Source of the DNA: Stenotrophomonas panacihumi
GTDB taxonomy: Bacteria; Pseudomonadota; Gammaproteobacteria; Xanthomonadales; Xanthomonadaceae
Length of the DNA stretch: 64,000 nt
Direction of reading: 5' to 3'
Assembly: GCF_001431645.1 (NCBI RefSeq)
Contig: NZ_LLXU01000066.1
Location: forward strand, 1 to 64,000
Program-made: the position numbers and the translations under genes
The notes under the pieces: model-generated
What the model saw: only the letters and a program-made list of their open reading frames with translations
What the model was told of the DNA's origin: nothing
The model's database searches: none
Shown: positions 8,286 to 17,799 of the stretch, in pieces
How positions within the stretch are numbered: the first letter of the stretch is position 1
Layout: each line of letters starts with the position of its first letter

Positions 8286-10322
8286 TTACGCCGGCAGCTT
8301 GAAGTCGGCGACCGAACGACGCAGGTCGGCGGCGAGCTGCGCCAGGTGACCGATCGACTCGGCCGTCTGCCCCGCACCCTGCGAGGTCTGGCCGGTGATC
8401 TTGCGGATGACGTCCATCGTCTGGGTGATATCCGTCGCCGCCGCGGACTGCTGGTGGGCGGCGATGGAGATGTTTTTGATCAGGTTGTTCAGTGCGTTGG
8501 ACACGCGCTCGATTTCGGTCAGCGCGGTACCGGCGTCTTCGGCCAGGCGCGCGCCGGACACCACTTCGGAGGTGGTCTGCTCCATCGAGCTGACCGCCTC
8601 GTTGGTATCGGCCTGAATGGTCTGCACCAGGCTTTCGATGCGTCGGGTCGCACCCGAGGTACGTTCCGCGAGGCGCTGCACTTCGTCGGCCACGACCGCG
8701 AAGCCGCGACCGGCCTCGCCCGCCGAGGCCGCCTGCACCGCCGCGTTGAGCGCGAGGATGTTGGTCTGCTCGGAAATGTCGTTGATCAGTTCCACGATCG
8801 AGCCGATCTCCTGCGAGGATTCGCCCAGGCGCTTGATGCGCTTGGAGGTTTCCTGGATCTGGTCGCGGATCTGGTCCATGCCCTGGATGGTTTCGCGCAC
8901 CACGCCGGCACCCTCGGCCGCGATGACCACCGAGCGCTGCGCCACTTCCGCCGATTCGGTGGAGTTGCGCGACACCTGCTCGATGCTCGCCGCGATTTCG
9001 TTGATGCGCTCGGAGGCGGTGGTGATCTGGCTGGCCTGGTGGCCGGCCGCTTCGGCCAGCTGCATGGCGGTGGCCTGGGTTTCCTGCGAGGACACCGCGA
9101 CCTTGGCCGAGGTGTCGTTGATCGTGGTCACCAGGTGGCGCAGTTCGTCCACGGCGTAGTTGATGGCGTCGGCGATGGCGCCGGTCATGTCCTCGGTCAC
9201 CGAGGCCTTCACCGTCAGGTCGCCCTCGCCGAGCGAGGAGATTTCGTCCAGCAGCCGCATGATCGCCTGCTGGTTGCGCGAGTTGAATTCCACCTGGGTC
9301 TGCAGGCGCAGTTCCTGTTCGCGCGAACGGGCGCGCACCATCGACCAGACCAGGCCGATGATGGAGATCACCAGCAGCGCGCCGGACAGCACGCCCAGCC
9401 ACAGGTTCGGGAACAGGCGGGTGTCGCGCACCGAGCCGAAGGCGGAGAACGCGTCGAACAGCTTCTTGCTGTCGTCGAGCATCTTGGCCGAACCGCCGGT
9501 GATGGCGGCGGCCGAGGACTGCGCGGCGAACAGGTTGCGCGAGCTGGCCAGGATGGCGTCGACGTCCTTCTTCATCGTCGCCCACAGGTTCTGCGACTGC
9601 TCCAGGGCGACCAGCGCCGCCGGGTTCTTCACCGCGGCGATGCCCAGTTCCTCGTTGCCGTTGCGCAGGCCTTCCAGCATCTGGCTGAACACCACCGAGT
9701 CGCGCGCCAGCGCGTCACCGGAGGCGGCCGCACCGGCACCGCCGGCGCGCATTTCCGTCACGCGGCGCGCCATGGTGCCGGCGACCACGACCTGCTGCAG
9801 GGTGTTGTAGATCTGCGACGCCGGGGCGCCGCTGACGGTCATCGCGCGCACCACTTCGTTCAACTGCGCCTGCAGCTGCGGCACCGCGCCGGTGAAGCGG
9901 TCGGCGTTGCCGGCCAGGGCCAGGACCGCCGGCTCGGAGGCGATCACCTGTTCGGCGCTCTTGCCCAGCGGGGTCCAGGTGGACTTGAGCTGGCGGATCG
10001 GGCCGGACACGCCGGTTTCCTGGCCGTAGCGGCCCTCCAGCTCGGAGACCGTCTTGTCGATCTGGGTCTTGGTGTCCTTGAACGCGGCGAACGCCTTGGC
10101 GTCACCGGACACCGCTTCGCGGCCCTGGTTGGCCAGCTGCTGCGAGAGCACCTGCAGGTCGGCCGCGCCGGTGGAGGCACCGGCCAGGCGGCTGCCCTGC
10201 CAGGTCGACACGGCGAAGTTGGCGGAGAACACGATCAGCGACAAGGCCAGCAGGAAAAGCCAGAAGCTCGTGCTGACTCCACCAATCTTCTTGTTCTGGG
10301 GCGCGTCCGGGGCGGTACTCAT
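8286..10322 (-). CDS. pilJ: Type IV pilus methyl-accepting chemotaxis protein PilJ
   Basis: A 678-residue chemoreceptor. A first membrane segment lies at about residues 18-38 and a second at about 305-328. Between them is a large helical periplasmic region of the PilJ sensor type. HAMP-like and methyl-accepting signalling regions follow, with the conserved hairpin tip EAGRGFAVVADEVQRLAE near residue 540. PilJ senses pilus retraction or surface contact and controls ChpA through the CheW proteins PilI and ChpC. The gene lies 35 bp after pilI. No CheR/PilK gene is nearby and the local CheB looks inactive, so methylation-based adaptation of this receptor is doubtful. Confidence 0.95.
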   Translation of the reverse strand: MSTAPDAPQNKKIGGVSTSFWLFLLALSLIVFSANFAVSTWQGSRLAGASTGAADLQVLSQQLANQGREAVSGDAKAFAAFKDTKTQIDKTVSELEGRYGQETGVSGPIRQLKSTWTPLGKSAEQVIASEPAVLALAGNADRFTGAVPQLQAQLNEVVRAMTVSGAPASQIYNTLQQVVVAGTMARRVTEMRAGGAGAAASGDALARDSVVFSQMLEGLRNGNEELGIAAVKNPAALVALEQSQNLWATMKKDVDAILASSRNLFAAQSSAAAITGGSAKMLDDSKKLFDAFSAFGSVRDTRLFPNLWLGVLSGALLVISIIGLVWSMVRARSREQELRLQTQVEFNSRNQQAIMRLLDEISSLGEGDLTVKASVTEDMTGAIADAINYAVDELRHLVTTINDTSAKVAVSSQETQATAMQLAEAAGHQASQITTASERINEIAASIEQVSRNSTESAEVAQRSVVIAAEGAGVVRETIQGMDQIRDQIQETSKRIKRLGESSQEIGSIVELINDISEQTNILALNAAVQAASAGEAGRGFAVVADEVQRLAERTSGATRRIESLVQTIQADTNEAVSSMEQTTSEVVSGARLAEDAGTALTEIERVSNALNNLIKNISIAAHQQSAAATDITQTMDVIRKITGQTSQGAGQTAESIGHLAQLAADLRRSVADFKLPA

Positions 10323-10357
10323 TTTCGACCTCGATGCTCGATGCGTGGCGGCCCGGC

Positions 10358-10888
10358 TTACGCCGCGGCCTGCCGGAATTCAGGGGTGCGCGACAGCAGC
10401 GACAGGGAGAACACACCCCAGTCCTGGTCTTCTGCGCGGAAGGCGCGATCGACGAAATGGCCATAGCGGCCCTGGGCGATCTCGCCCGGAACCGTGGCCT
10501 GGGCCAGCTCGAAACTGCGCTGGCCAAACAGCTCGTCGATGGTCAGGGCGACGTCGCCACCGGCCTGGCGCATGATCAGCACGCGCTGGCCTTCGTGCAG
10601 CACGGTGCGCCGGCCTTCCATGAACTGCTTCAGGTCGACCACCGGGAACAGGTTGCCGCGCAGGTTGCCCACGCCCAGCAGCCACGGCTCGGCACCGGGC
10701 ACCGGGGTGACCGGCGGCATCGGCACGATTTCCACCACTTCGCGGAAGTCCGACACCAGCCGGCGCTGGCCGACGCGGTAGCCGACGCCACGCCACACGT
10801 CGGTGGCGAACTGGCGCTCGGGCAGCTGCACCGCATGGGCCAGGCTGCGGCGTTCGTAGACTTCGAGGATGTCGAACGGCGAGCGCAT
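10358..10888 (-). CDS. pilI: CheW-type adaptor PilI
   Basis: A 176-residue CheW-domain protein coupling PilJ to ChpA. The CheW core is visible around WLLGVGNLRGNLFPVVDLKQ. The chosen ATG overlaps the pilH stop as TGATG, the expected coupled start; an upstream in-frame ATG would add about 30 Arg/Gly-rich residues with no CheW similarity. The C-terminal part (DELFGQRSFELAQ) matches PilI-type proteins. It is in the same operon as pilG, pilH and pilJ. Confidence 0.92.
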   Translation of the reverse strand: MRSPFDILEVYERRSLAHAVQLPERQFATDVWRGVGYRVGQRRLVSDFREVVEIVPMPPVTPVPGAEPWLLGVGNLRGNLFPVVDLKQFMEGRRTVLHEGQRVLIMRQAGGDVALTIDELFGQRSFELAQATVPGEIAQGRYGHFVDRAFRAEDQDWGVFSLSLLSRTPEFRQAAA

Positions 10889-11250
10889 CAGCCCACCAGC
10901 TCGGCAATGCGCGCGATGAGGTCTTCCTCGCGCGGCGGCTTGACGATGTAGTCGGCCGCGCCCTGGCGCAGGCCCCACGCCTTGTCGGTTTCCATGCCCT
11001 TGGTGCTCACGATCAGCACCGGGATGTGCTTGGTCGCCTCGTCGCGCGACATCGCGCGCGTGGCCTGGAAGCCGCTCATGCCGGGCAGCACCACGTCCAT
11101 CAGCACCAGGTCGGGCAACTGGCCTTTTGCCAGCGTGAGCCCTTCCTCGGCGTTGTCCGTGGCGACGACCTGGTGGCCGGCCTTCTCAAGCCACTGGCTG
11201 AAGACCGCCCGGTCAGTCGGCGAATCTTCGATCAGCAGGATTTTTGCCAT
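10888..11250 (-). CDS. pilH: Single-domain response regulator PilH
   Basis: A 120-residue CheY-like receiver with no output domain. The acidic pocket (IEDSPTDR near residue 6), the phospho-acceptor Asp in LVLMDVVLPGMSG (about residue 52), the Thr/Ser switch (LIVSTKG) and the conserved Lys near residue 104 (YIVKPPREED) are all present. PilH opposes or acts as phosphate sink for PilG in twitching control, as known from Pseudomonas. It lies 16 bp downstream of pilG and overlaps pilI. Confidence 0.93.
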   Translation of the reverse strand: MAKILLIEDSPTDRAVFSQWLEKAGHQVVATDNAEEGLTLAKGQLPDLVLMDVVLPGMSGFQATRAMSRDEATKHIPVLIVSTKGMETDKAWGLRQGAADYIVKPPREEDLIARIAELVG

Positions 11251-11266
11251 TTGCCCTTCCCCCTGG

Positions 11267-11668
11267 TCAGGCGTTGACGTATGTGCGGATGGCGCTCAGT
11301 AGTTCTTCACGGGTGAAAGGCTTGGTCAGGTATTGCTCCGAGCCCACGATGCGGCCGCGCGCCTTGTCGAACAGGCCGTCCTTGGAGGACAGCATGATCA
11401 CCGGCGTGGACTTGAACAGCTGGTTGCCCTTGATCAGCGCGCAGGTCTGGTAGCCATCCAGGCGCGGCATCATGATGTCCACGAAGATGATCTGCGGCTG
11501 CTGGTCTGCGATCTTGGCCAAGGCCTCGAAGCCGTCGGTCGCGGTGACGACCTCGCAGCCCTCGCGCTTGAGCAAGGTCTCGGCGGTGCGGCGGATGGTC
11601 TTCGAATCGTCGATGACCATGACCCTCAGACCTGCGAGCTCCCCGCCCGCAGCAATGTTTTCAGTCAT
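11267..11668 (-). CDS. pilG: Single-domain response regulator PilG
   Basis: A 133-residue CheY-like receiver and the first gene of the Pil-Chp operon. Key residues are the acidic pair in VIDDSKTIRR (about 19-20), the phospho-Asp in FVDIMMPRLDG (about 64) and the Lys in YLTKPFTRE (about 116). The start MTENIAAGG follows a short leader. The frame is open further upstream, but that part overlaps the -35/-10 promoter, so the longer start is unlikely. PilG promotes pilus extension when phosphorylated by ChpA. Confidence 0.93.
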   Translation of the reverse strand: MTENIAAGGELAGLRVMVIDDSKTIRRTAETLLKREGCEVVTATDGFEALAKIADQQPQIIFVDIMMPRLDGYQTCALIKGNQLFKSTPVIMLSSKDGLFDKARGRIVGSEQYLTKPFTREELLSAIRTYVNA

Positions 11669-11728
11669 TCCAATGTCCCCGGGACGCGCGGTGCCTGTTC
11701 CAGTCCGGCACCGCTGCGAAACGTCATG

Positions 11729-11757
11729 TATATCCCAGTACCCGCGGATACTGTCAA
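11729..11757 (-). promoter_or_regulatory. Sigma70-type promoter of the pilG operon
   Basis: On the minus strand a perfect -35 box TTGACA (11752-11757) is followed after 17 bp by GATATA (11729-11734), itself followed by CAT. Transcription would begin near 11722, giving a 5' leader of about 55 nt before pilG. This is the best sigma70-like match I saw in the window. The divergent gap of 289 bp up to gshB shows no equally clear promoter for gshB. Confidence 0.7.
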
Positions 11758-11957
11758 GCGCGGCGATTGCGCGCCAGCAACGCCGCCCGCCCGGTAGCCG
11801 GGGCCGGTGGAACTGTGTCGCAGTTTTGCGCAGATTTTCCCCATGGCGCGCCACCCCCTGGCGATCCGGTCCGTTCCGCGGCGGACGTCCCCGCGACGTC
11901 CCCTCGAACCGTTAACATCGGCTGCCAGCTCCCATGCTTTACCCCCAGGTTCGCGTC

Positions 11958-12908
11958 ATGCCGCTAGATGTCATCGTGGTGATGGATCCCATCGCCCAGA
12001 TCAAGATCGCCAAGGACACCACGTTCGCCATGCTGCTGGAGGCCCAGCGCCGCGGCCACCGGCTGCACTACGTGCGCCCGGGCGGGCTGTTCCTGCGCGA
12101 CGGCGTGGCCACCGCCACCGTGGCGCCGCTGGGCGTGCGCGACGACAAGCCCGGCTGGTTCACCCTCGGCGAGTTCGCCCCGCTGGCATTCGGCCCCGGG
12201 CAAGTCGTGCTGATGCGCAAGGACCCGCCGGTGGATGCTGAATACATCTACGACACCCAGGTGCTCGGGATCGCGCAGCTGGCCGGCGCGCAGATCGTCA
12301 ACGACCCGCAGGGCCTGCGCGACTACAACGAGAAGCTGGCCGCGCAGTTGTTCCCGCAATGTTGCCCACCGACCCTGGTGAGCCGCGACGCCGCGCAGCT
12401 GAAGGCCTTCGCCGCCGAGCACGGGCAAGTGGTGCTCAAGCCGCTGGACGGCATGGGCGGGCGCTCGATCTTCCGCAGCGGCCAGGGCGACCCGAACCTC
12501 AACGTGATCCTGGAAACGCTGACCGACGGCGGCCGCCACCTGGCCATGGCGCAGCGCTTCATCCCCGACATCAGCGCCGGCGACAAGCGCATCCTGCTGA
12601 TCGACGGCGTGCCGGTGGACTACTGCCTGGCGCGCATCCCGCAGGGCGACGAATTCCGCGGCAACCTGGCCGCCGGCGGCCGCGGCGAAGGCCGCCCGCT
12701 GAGCGAACGCGACCGCTGGATCGCAGCCCAGGTCGGCCCGGAAATGAAGCGGCGCGGCATGCGCTTCGTCGGCCTGGACGTGATCGGCGACTACCTCACC
12801 GAGGTCAACGTCACCAGCCCGACCTGCGCGCGCGAGCTCGACGCGCAGTACGGCCTGAACATCTGCGGCCTGCTGTTCGACGCGATCGAGGCTGGCCAGG
12901 CCGCATGA
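11958..12908 (+). CDS. gshB: Glutathione synthetase
   Basis: A 316-residue ATP-grasp enzyme joining gamma-glutamylcysteine and glycine in the last step of cytosolic glutathione synthesis. The N-terminus (VVMDPIAQIKIAKDTT), the ATP-grasp segment VVLKPLDGMGGRSIF (about residues 159-173) and the C-terminal NVTSPTC motif are those of bacterial GshB. The length fits the family (about 315). The start at MPLDVIVVMD was preferred to an ATG eight codons upstream because it matches the family N-terminus. The stop overlaps the start of tonB (ATGA), so the two are cotranscribed. Confidence 0.95.
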   Translation: MPLDVIVVMDPIAQIKIAKDTTFAMLLEAQRRGHRLHYVRPGGLFLRDGVATATVAPLGVRDDKPGWFTLGEFAPLAFGPGQVVLMRKDPPVDAEYIYDTQVLGIAQLAGAQIVNDPQGLRDYNEKLAAQLFPQCCPPTLVSRDAAQLKAFAAEHGQVVLKPLDGMGGRSIFRSGQGDPNLNVILETLTDGGRHLAMAQRFIPDISAGDKRILLIDGVPVDYCLARIPQGDEFRGNLAAGGRGEGRPLSERDRWIAAQVGPEMKRRGMRFVGLDVIGDYLTEVNVTSPTCARELDAQYGLNICGLLFDAIEAGQAA

Positions 12909-13795
12909 GCGCCACGACCCACGCCGGCCGCGCGCCCGACCCGCGCGCGGTGGAAAACCAGCGCCTGAGCGCCACCCTGGTGCTGTCGCTGATCGTCTAT
13001 GGCCTGCTGATCCTCGGCGTGGGTTTCGCGGTCAGCGACCAGGCGCCGCTGGTGCCGACGCTGGACGTGATCTTCAGCCAGACCAGCACCCCGCTGACGC
13101 CCAAGCAGGCCGACTTCCTTGCCCAGGCCAACCAGCAGGGCGGCGGCGACCACGACAAGGCCGCGCGCCCGCGCGACAGCCAGCCCGGCGTGGTGCCGCA
13201 GCCGCGCACCGGCCTGGCGCCGGTGCCGGTGCAGGCCCAGCAGGCGGCCGCCACGCCGCCGCCGGAAGCGCGCGTGGTGGCCAGCCGCCGCGGCGAAGAA
13301 CCGATGCCGGCGCAGCAGCCCAACCCGGAAGTGCAGCGCCCGCAGAGCGCGAGGGAGGCGCTGCGCGAGCAGCGCGATGCGGAAATGGCACGGCTCGCCG
13401 CCGAGGTGCACCTGCGCTCGGAGCAGTACGCCAAGCGCCCGAACCGCAAGTTCGTCTCGGCCAGCACGCGCGAGTACGCCTACGCCAACTACCTGCGTGC
13501 GTGGGTGGACCGCGCCGAGCGCGTGGGCAACCTCAACTACCCGGACGAAGCGCGCCAGCGCCGCCTGAGCGGCCGCGTGGTGATCACCGTGGGCGTGCGT
13601 CGCGACGGCTCGGTGGAGAGCTCGCGCATCCTCATTTCCAGCGGCGTGCCGGTGCTCGACAACGCCGCGCTGCGCGTGGTGCAGCTGGCCCAGCCCTTCC
13701 CCGCCCTGCCCAAGACCGACGACGGCGTGGACATCCTGCAGGTCACCCGCACCTGGCTGTTCCTGCAGAACGGCGAACTGCGCGACGACCGCTGA
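12905..13795 (+). CDS. tonB: TonB-family energy transducer
   Basis: A 296-residue inner-membrane protein with one N-terminal membrane segment (about residues 23-44), a long Pro/Gln/Ala-rich periplasmic spacer and a C-terminal TonB domain (about 205-290; YPDEARQRRLSGRVVI...VRRDGSVESS). TonB couples the proton-motive force, via ExbB/ExbD, to outer-membrane receptors. No exbB or exbD is adjacent, so it must borrow them from elsewhere. The gshB-tonB pairing is, from memory, common in this family. Which receptors it serves cannot be told from sequence. Confidence 0.88.
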   Translation: MSATTHAGRAPDPRAVENQRLSATLVLSLIVYGLLILGVGFAVSDQAPLVPTLDVIFSQTSTPLTPKQADFLAQANQQGGGDHDKAARPRDSQPGVVPQPRTGLAPVPVQAQQAAATPPPEARVVASRRGEEPMPAQQPNPEVQRPQSAREALREQRDAEMARLAAEVHLRSEQYAKRPNRKFVSASTREYAYANYLRAWVDRAERVGNLNYPDEARQRRLSGRVVITVGVRRDGSVESSRILISSGVPVLDNAALRVVQLAQPFPALPKTDDGVDILQVTRTWLFLQNGELRDDR

Positions 13796-13810
13796 GCCGC
13801 CGCGCCCACC

Positions 13811-14932
13811 TCAGGGCGCGATATCCACCGCACCGTGGTGCTGGCGCACCACCGACCACGGCAGCACGCTCCAGTCCGGATCGTCGCAGGCGCGCGCGGC
13901 GCGGTAGAAGCTGGCGCCCAGGTACAGGCCCTTGTCGGTGGCATGCCAGCTGGGGAACGACCAGATCTGTTCGTCGGCGTAGTCGCACTCGTCTTCGCCT
14001 CCGGAGGTCTTCATCTGCTCCGGGTACAGGCGTTCGAACTGCGCCACCAGCCATGGCGCCCAAACCTGCGAGCGGTAATCGAGCCATGCGCTGTCGTGTT
14101 CGTCGGACGGCGCCGGCTTGCCGGTGGAGATCACGTCTTCCAGGCGCAGTGCGCGGCCGGTGCGCGGGTCGAGGTTGATCGGGCTGTCGCCGAAATCCGG
14201 ATGCGCGCCGCCGCAGTAGTAGCTGGTGAAGACGCTGGCGCTGAGGATCTTCGGGTCGAGGCGGTGCACGGTGACGGTCTGGTCGTACTCGCCTTCGCCG
14301 CCGCCGGAGAGGCATTCGTAGTAGGCCTGCACCTCGGACCACAGGCGTGCGTGCAACACGCGGTTGACCCGGTCGCGCGTGTCGGCCGGGTAACCGTCCA
14401 CCACCTCGAACAGGCGGATGCCGCTGTTCGGTTCGCGGCGCCACTGCAGGCGGTAGGCGCCGCGCTGCTCGCTGCCGTCGTCCACCAGCTTCAGGCCGGA
14501 CAGGCGCAGGTAATCGTAGGTTTCGCCCTTGCGCAGGGCTTCCAGCGCGGGGTCGGCCTCCACCGGCAGGCGCGCGGCGGCGACCGGCTTGAGTGCGATG
14601 GGCAGCGACTTGCCCTTGGCATCGCGCCACTGGCCGGCATAGCCGCCATCGCTGGCGCGGCGCAGCTCCCAGTGCGGACGCTCGGCCTCCTCGGTGCGCC
14701 AGTCCGCGCGCTCGCCCAGCACCTGCGCACCGTCGGCGGCGGGCTGTGCTTCCAGCGGGATATCGAGGCGATGGCGACGATAGAAGTAGCGGCCTTCCAG
14801 GCCGTCGGCCGATGCGTCCAGCTCGGCGACGATGGCCGACTTGCCGAGCGTGCCCTCGTACACCGTGCCGGCGCTGGCAGTTGGGCTGAACGTGAGCGCG
14901 GCCAACAGGGTGATGCGTGCGAATCCTTCCAT
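13811..14932 (-). CDS. Secreted DUF3298-like protein
   Basis: A 373-residue protein with a signal peptide (MEGFARITLLAALTFS...ASA). The C-terminal half contains the pattern YYCGGAHPDFGDSPIN and TGRALRLEDVI, typical of the DUF3298/RsiV-like fold found in lysozyme-binding anti-sigma factors and other envelope proteins. The N-terminal half is a beta-rich region I do not recognise. It converges with tonB (15 bp between stops). Function is unknown; an envelope or periplasmic binding role is a guess. Confidence 0.7.
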   Translation of the reverse strand: MEGFARITLLAALTFSPTASAGTVYEGTLGKSAIVAELDASADGLEGRYFYRRHRLDIPLEAQPAADGAQVLGERADWRTEEAERPHWELRRASDGGYAGQWRDAKGKSLPIALKPVAAARLPVEADPALEALRKGETYDYLRLSGLKLVDDGSEQRGAYRLQWRREPNSGIRLFEVVDGYPADTRDRVNRVLHARLWSEVQAYYECLSGGGEGEYDQTVTVHRLDPKILSASVFTSYYCGGAHPDFGDSPINLDPRTGRALRLEDVISTGKPAPSDEHDSAWLDYRSQVWAPWLVAQFERLYPEQMKTSGGEDECDYADEQIWSFPSWHATDKGLYLGASFYRAARACDDPDWSVLPWSVVRQHHGAVDIAP

Positions 14933-14962
14933 GGGTTCCTGCGGTCCTTGCGTGGGGAGGGG

Positions 14963-15664
14963 CTAGCGCTGGGCCTTGGCGGCCTTCTGTTCTTCCAGCG
15001 TCAGCGCGACGTTGTTGCGCAGGTAGGCCGGTTCGAGCTTCTCGGCGGCCATGCCCTGCCCGGCCGCCAGGCGCGGCAGCGCCAGGGTGATGACATCGGC
15101 CGCGTGCGGCAGCGCCTGCGCATCCACGCCGCGCAGCTGCGCGGCCAGTCGCTGCGCCAGCACGCCTTCGGCCGCGGCGAAACCGGTGCCCACGCCGTGC
15201 CAGTGCGCGGCGTCATCGGGCAGCACGACCGCGGTGGGCGCCAGCACGCGCTCCTCGTCGAGCGCACGCCACTGCCCGCCCTCGCGTGCGAATGCGGCGG
15301 CGTAGACCTCGCCCATGCGCGCGTCGATGCTGGCCAGCACATGCGTGGCACTGGCCGGCGCGCGCAGCGCCAGCACTTCCAGCGTGGAGACCGGCAGCAC
15401 CGGCACGTCCAGCGCCAGCGCGATGCCCTGCGCGATGCCGATCGCCAGCCGCACGCCGGTGAACGCCCCCGGCCCGCGGCCGACCGCGATGGCATCCAGC
15501 TGCGCGCGCGCCAGGCCGGCTTCGGCCAGCAGCGCCTGCGCCCAAGGCAGCGCCAGTTCGGCATGCCGGCGCGGGGCCAGTTCGAAGCGCTCGATCGTGC
15601 CGCCGGCCGTGTGCAGGGCGACGGAGCAGGCTTCGGTCGAGGTTTCGAAAGCAAGAACGTTCAT
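14963..15664 (-). CDS. tsaB: tRNA threonylcarbamoyladenosine biosynthesis protein TsaB
   Basis: A 233-residue member of the ASKHA fold and partner of TsaD and TsaE in making t6A at position 37 of ANN-decoding tRNAs. The N-terminal FETSTEACSVAL and the GRGPGAFTGVRLAIG loop (about residues 65-79) are diagnostic. The start MNVLAFETS matches the family; the open frame extends upstream but without similarity. It lies 31 bp after the helicase gene, probably in one transcript. Confidence 0.95.
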   Translation of the reverse strand: MNVLAFETSTEACSVALHTAGGTIERFELAPRRHAELALPWAQALLAEAGLARAQLDAIAVGRGPGAFTGVRLAIGIAQGIALALDVPVLPVSTLEVLALRAPASATHVLASIDARMGEVYAAAFAREGGQWRALDEERVLAPTAVVLPDDAAHWHGVGTGFAAAEGVLAQRLAAQLRGVDAQALPHAADVITLALPRLAAGQGMAAEKLEPAYLRNNVALTLEEQKAAKAQR

Positions 15665-15695
15665 GGACACAACCGGGCGGGAAACGCGCGCAAGG

Positions 15696-17708
15696 TTACC
15701 GCGACGGGGCCTCGACGGGCAGTTCGGCCGCCGGATCCGCGCCTGCCGGCGCCAAGGCGAAGAAGGCCTGCACGTCCTCCAGCGCATGGGTCAGCGCGAA
15801 CGGCGGCAGCGAATCGAGGAACACCCGTCCGTAGCCGCGGGTCTGCAGGCGCGGGTCGCACAGCACCAGCACGCCACGGTCGGTCTCGCTGCGGATCAAC
15901 CGGCCCACGCCCTGCTTGAGCGCGATCACCGCCTGGGGCAACTGCTCGTCGCGGAAGGGGTTGCCGCCCTCGCGGCGGATCGCGTCCAGCCGCGCTTCGT
16001 ACACCGGGTCGTCGGGCGCGGCGAACGGGAGCTTGTCGATGACCACCACGCTGAGCGCATCGCCGACCACGTCCACGCCCTCGCGGAAGCTGGCCGAGCC
16101 CAGCAGCACGCCGTTGCCGGATTCGCGGAAGCGCTGCAGCAGCGTGGCGCGCGGCGCCTCGCCCTGCACGAACAGCGGCCACGGCCCGTCGCGCAGCGCC
16201 TCGGCCGCCTCGCGCAGCGCGCGGTGCGCGGCGAACAGCACGAAGGCGCGCCCGCCGGAGGCTTCCAGCACCGGGCGGATCGCGGCCACCAGCGCGGTGC
16301 CGTAGCCGCGCGAGGCCGGGTCGGGCAGCGGCCCCGGCAGGTAGCACAGCGCCTGGTGGTTCCAGTCGAACGGGCTGGGCTGCAGCAGGGTCATCGGGTC
16401 GCGCAGGCCCAGGCGGGTGGCGATGTGCTCGAAGTCGCCATCCACCGCCAGCGTGGCGGAGGTGAACACCCACGCCGCGCGGGAGTTCTCGCGGTGCTCG
16501 CGCAACGGGCCGGAGACATCCAGCGGCGTGCGCTGGCAACGGAAGCCGCGCGGGGTGATTTCGTACCAGCGCACGTCGTTGTCGGGCGTGTGCTCTTCGG
16601 GCAGCGCGTCGAAATCGGCGACGGGGGCTTCATCGCCCAGCCAGCGCGCGAGCCGTCCCGCCGCCTCGCGTGCGCGGGCGGCGCAGGCGTCCAGGCCGGG
16701 CGAGGCATCGCGCAGGGGATCGAGCGCGCCCTGCAGGTGCTGCAACGCCGAGACCACCGCGTCGAAGCCTTCGCGCACCTGCGGCCGCGCCAGCGCGCGC
16801 CATTGCGTGCCGCGCGGCGGCAGGCCTTCCATGTCCGCGCGCAGCTGGCGCAGCGTTTCGTCCAGCTGCTGCACCGGCGCCTGCAGCACCGCCTGCGCAC
16901 CGCCGACCAGGCGCGATTCGGCCACGCAATCGCGCGCCAGCTCCTGCCACGGGCGCATGCCGAAGCCTTCGCCGAAGAAGTTGCTGGCCAGCTCCGGCAG
17001 CTGGTGCGCCTCGTCGATGATGAAGGCCTCCGCGCCGGGCAGGATCTCGCCGAAGCCTTCCTGCTTGAGCGCCAGGTCGGCCAGCAGCAGGTGGTGGTTC
17101 ACCACCACCAGGTTCGCCGCCTGTGCCCGCTGCCGCGCCTGCACCACGAAGCATTCGCTCCAGAACGGGCATTCGGTGCCCAGGCAGTTGTCGACGGTGG
17201 AAGTGACCATCGGCAGCAGCGGCGAATCGTCCGGCAGCGCTTCCATCTCGGCCATGTCGCCGAAGCGGGTGCGCCCGCTCCACGCCACGATGCGCTGGAA
17301 CTGCGCCACCTGCTCCGGGCTGGCGAAGCGCGGCTCGCCGCGCGCCTGCTGCAGGCGGTAGCGGCACAGGTAATTCGCGCGGCCCTTGAGCAGCGCCGTT
17401 TCCACGCCCACGCCGAGCGCGGCGCGCACGCGTGGCAAATCGCGATGGTAGAGCTGGTCCTGCAGCGCGCGCGTGCCGGTGGAGATGATGGTCTTCATGC
17501 CCGACAACAGCACCGGCACCAGGTAGGCGAAGGTCTTGCCGGTGCCGGTACCGGCCTCGGCCAGCAGCACGTCGCGCTGGTCGAAGGCGTCGGCAATCGC
17601 GCTCACCAGGTGCAGCTGCGCCGGCCGTGGCGTGAAGCCGGCGATGTGCTGGGCGAGCGCGCCCTGCGCGTCGAGCGCTTCGCGGCTGGCGTGGGCGAGC
17701 AGGGACAT
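15696..17708 (-). CDS. DinG/YoaA-family ATP-dependent DNA helicase
   Basis: A 670-residue superfamily 2 (XPD-like) helicase. Walker A is AEAGTGTGKT (about residues 50-59) and the DEAH box is IIDEAHQLPE (about 232). Cysteines in GRANYLCRYRLQQ and in the NCLGTECPFW segment fit an iron-sulfur cluster domain as in YoaA/DinG. The C-terminal helicase motifs include VLCDPRL. YoaA acts with the polymerase clamp-loader subunit chi in DNA repair in E. coli. The length fits YoaA (about 636) better than DinG (716), so I leave out a symbol. Confidence 0.87.
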   Translation of the reverse strand: MSLLAHASREALDAQGALAQHIAGFTPRPAQLHLVSAIADAFDQRDVLLAEAGTGTGKTFAYLVPVLLSGMKTIISTGTRALQDQLYHRDLPRVRAALGVGVETALLKGRANYLCRYRLQQARGEPRFASPEQVAQFQRIVAWSGRTRFGDMAEMEALPDDSPLLPMVTSTVDNCLGTECPFWSECFVVQARQRAQAANLVVVNHHLLLADLALKQEGFGEILPGAEAFIIDEAHQLPELASNFFGEGFGMRPWQELARDCVAESRLVGGAQAVLQAPVQQLDETLRQLRADMEGLPPRGTQWRALARPQVREGFDAVVSALQHLQGALDPLRDASPGLDACAARAREAAGRLARWLGDEAPVADFDALPEEHTPDNDVRWYEITPRGFRCQRTPLDVSGPLREHRENSRAAWVFTSATLAVDGDFEHIATRLGLRDPMTLLQPSPFDWNHQALCYLPGPLPDPASRGYGTALVAAIRPVLEASGGRAFVLFAAHRALREAAEALRDGPWPLFVQGEAPRATLLQRFRESGNGVLLGSASFREGVDVVGDALSVVVIDKLPFAAPDDPVYEARLDAIRREGGNPFRDEQLPQAVIALKQGVGRLIRSETDRGVLVLCDPRLQTRGYGRVFLDSLPPFALTHALEDVQAFFALAPAGADPAAELPVEAPSR

Positions 17709-17799
17709 GGGGGCGGGGTCGGCGGGAAGTCGGAATCAGCGGGGGCGGGACCGCCGGGCGCCCGCCGCGATGCGATGCGTGCCCGGGTCCCGCGCGGGA

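Noticed and set aside
918-10466. A plus-strand open frame of over 3000 codons antisense to pilJ, chpA and chpB
   Set aside because: It mirrors the codon bias of the GC-rich minus-strand genes, has low-complexity His/Arg/Gly-rich translation and no domain, while the opposite strand carries a full set of recognisable chemosensory proteins.
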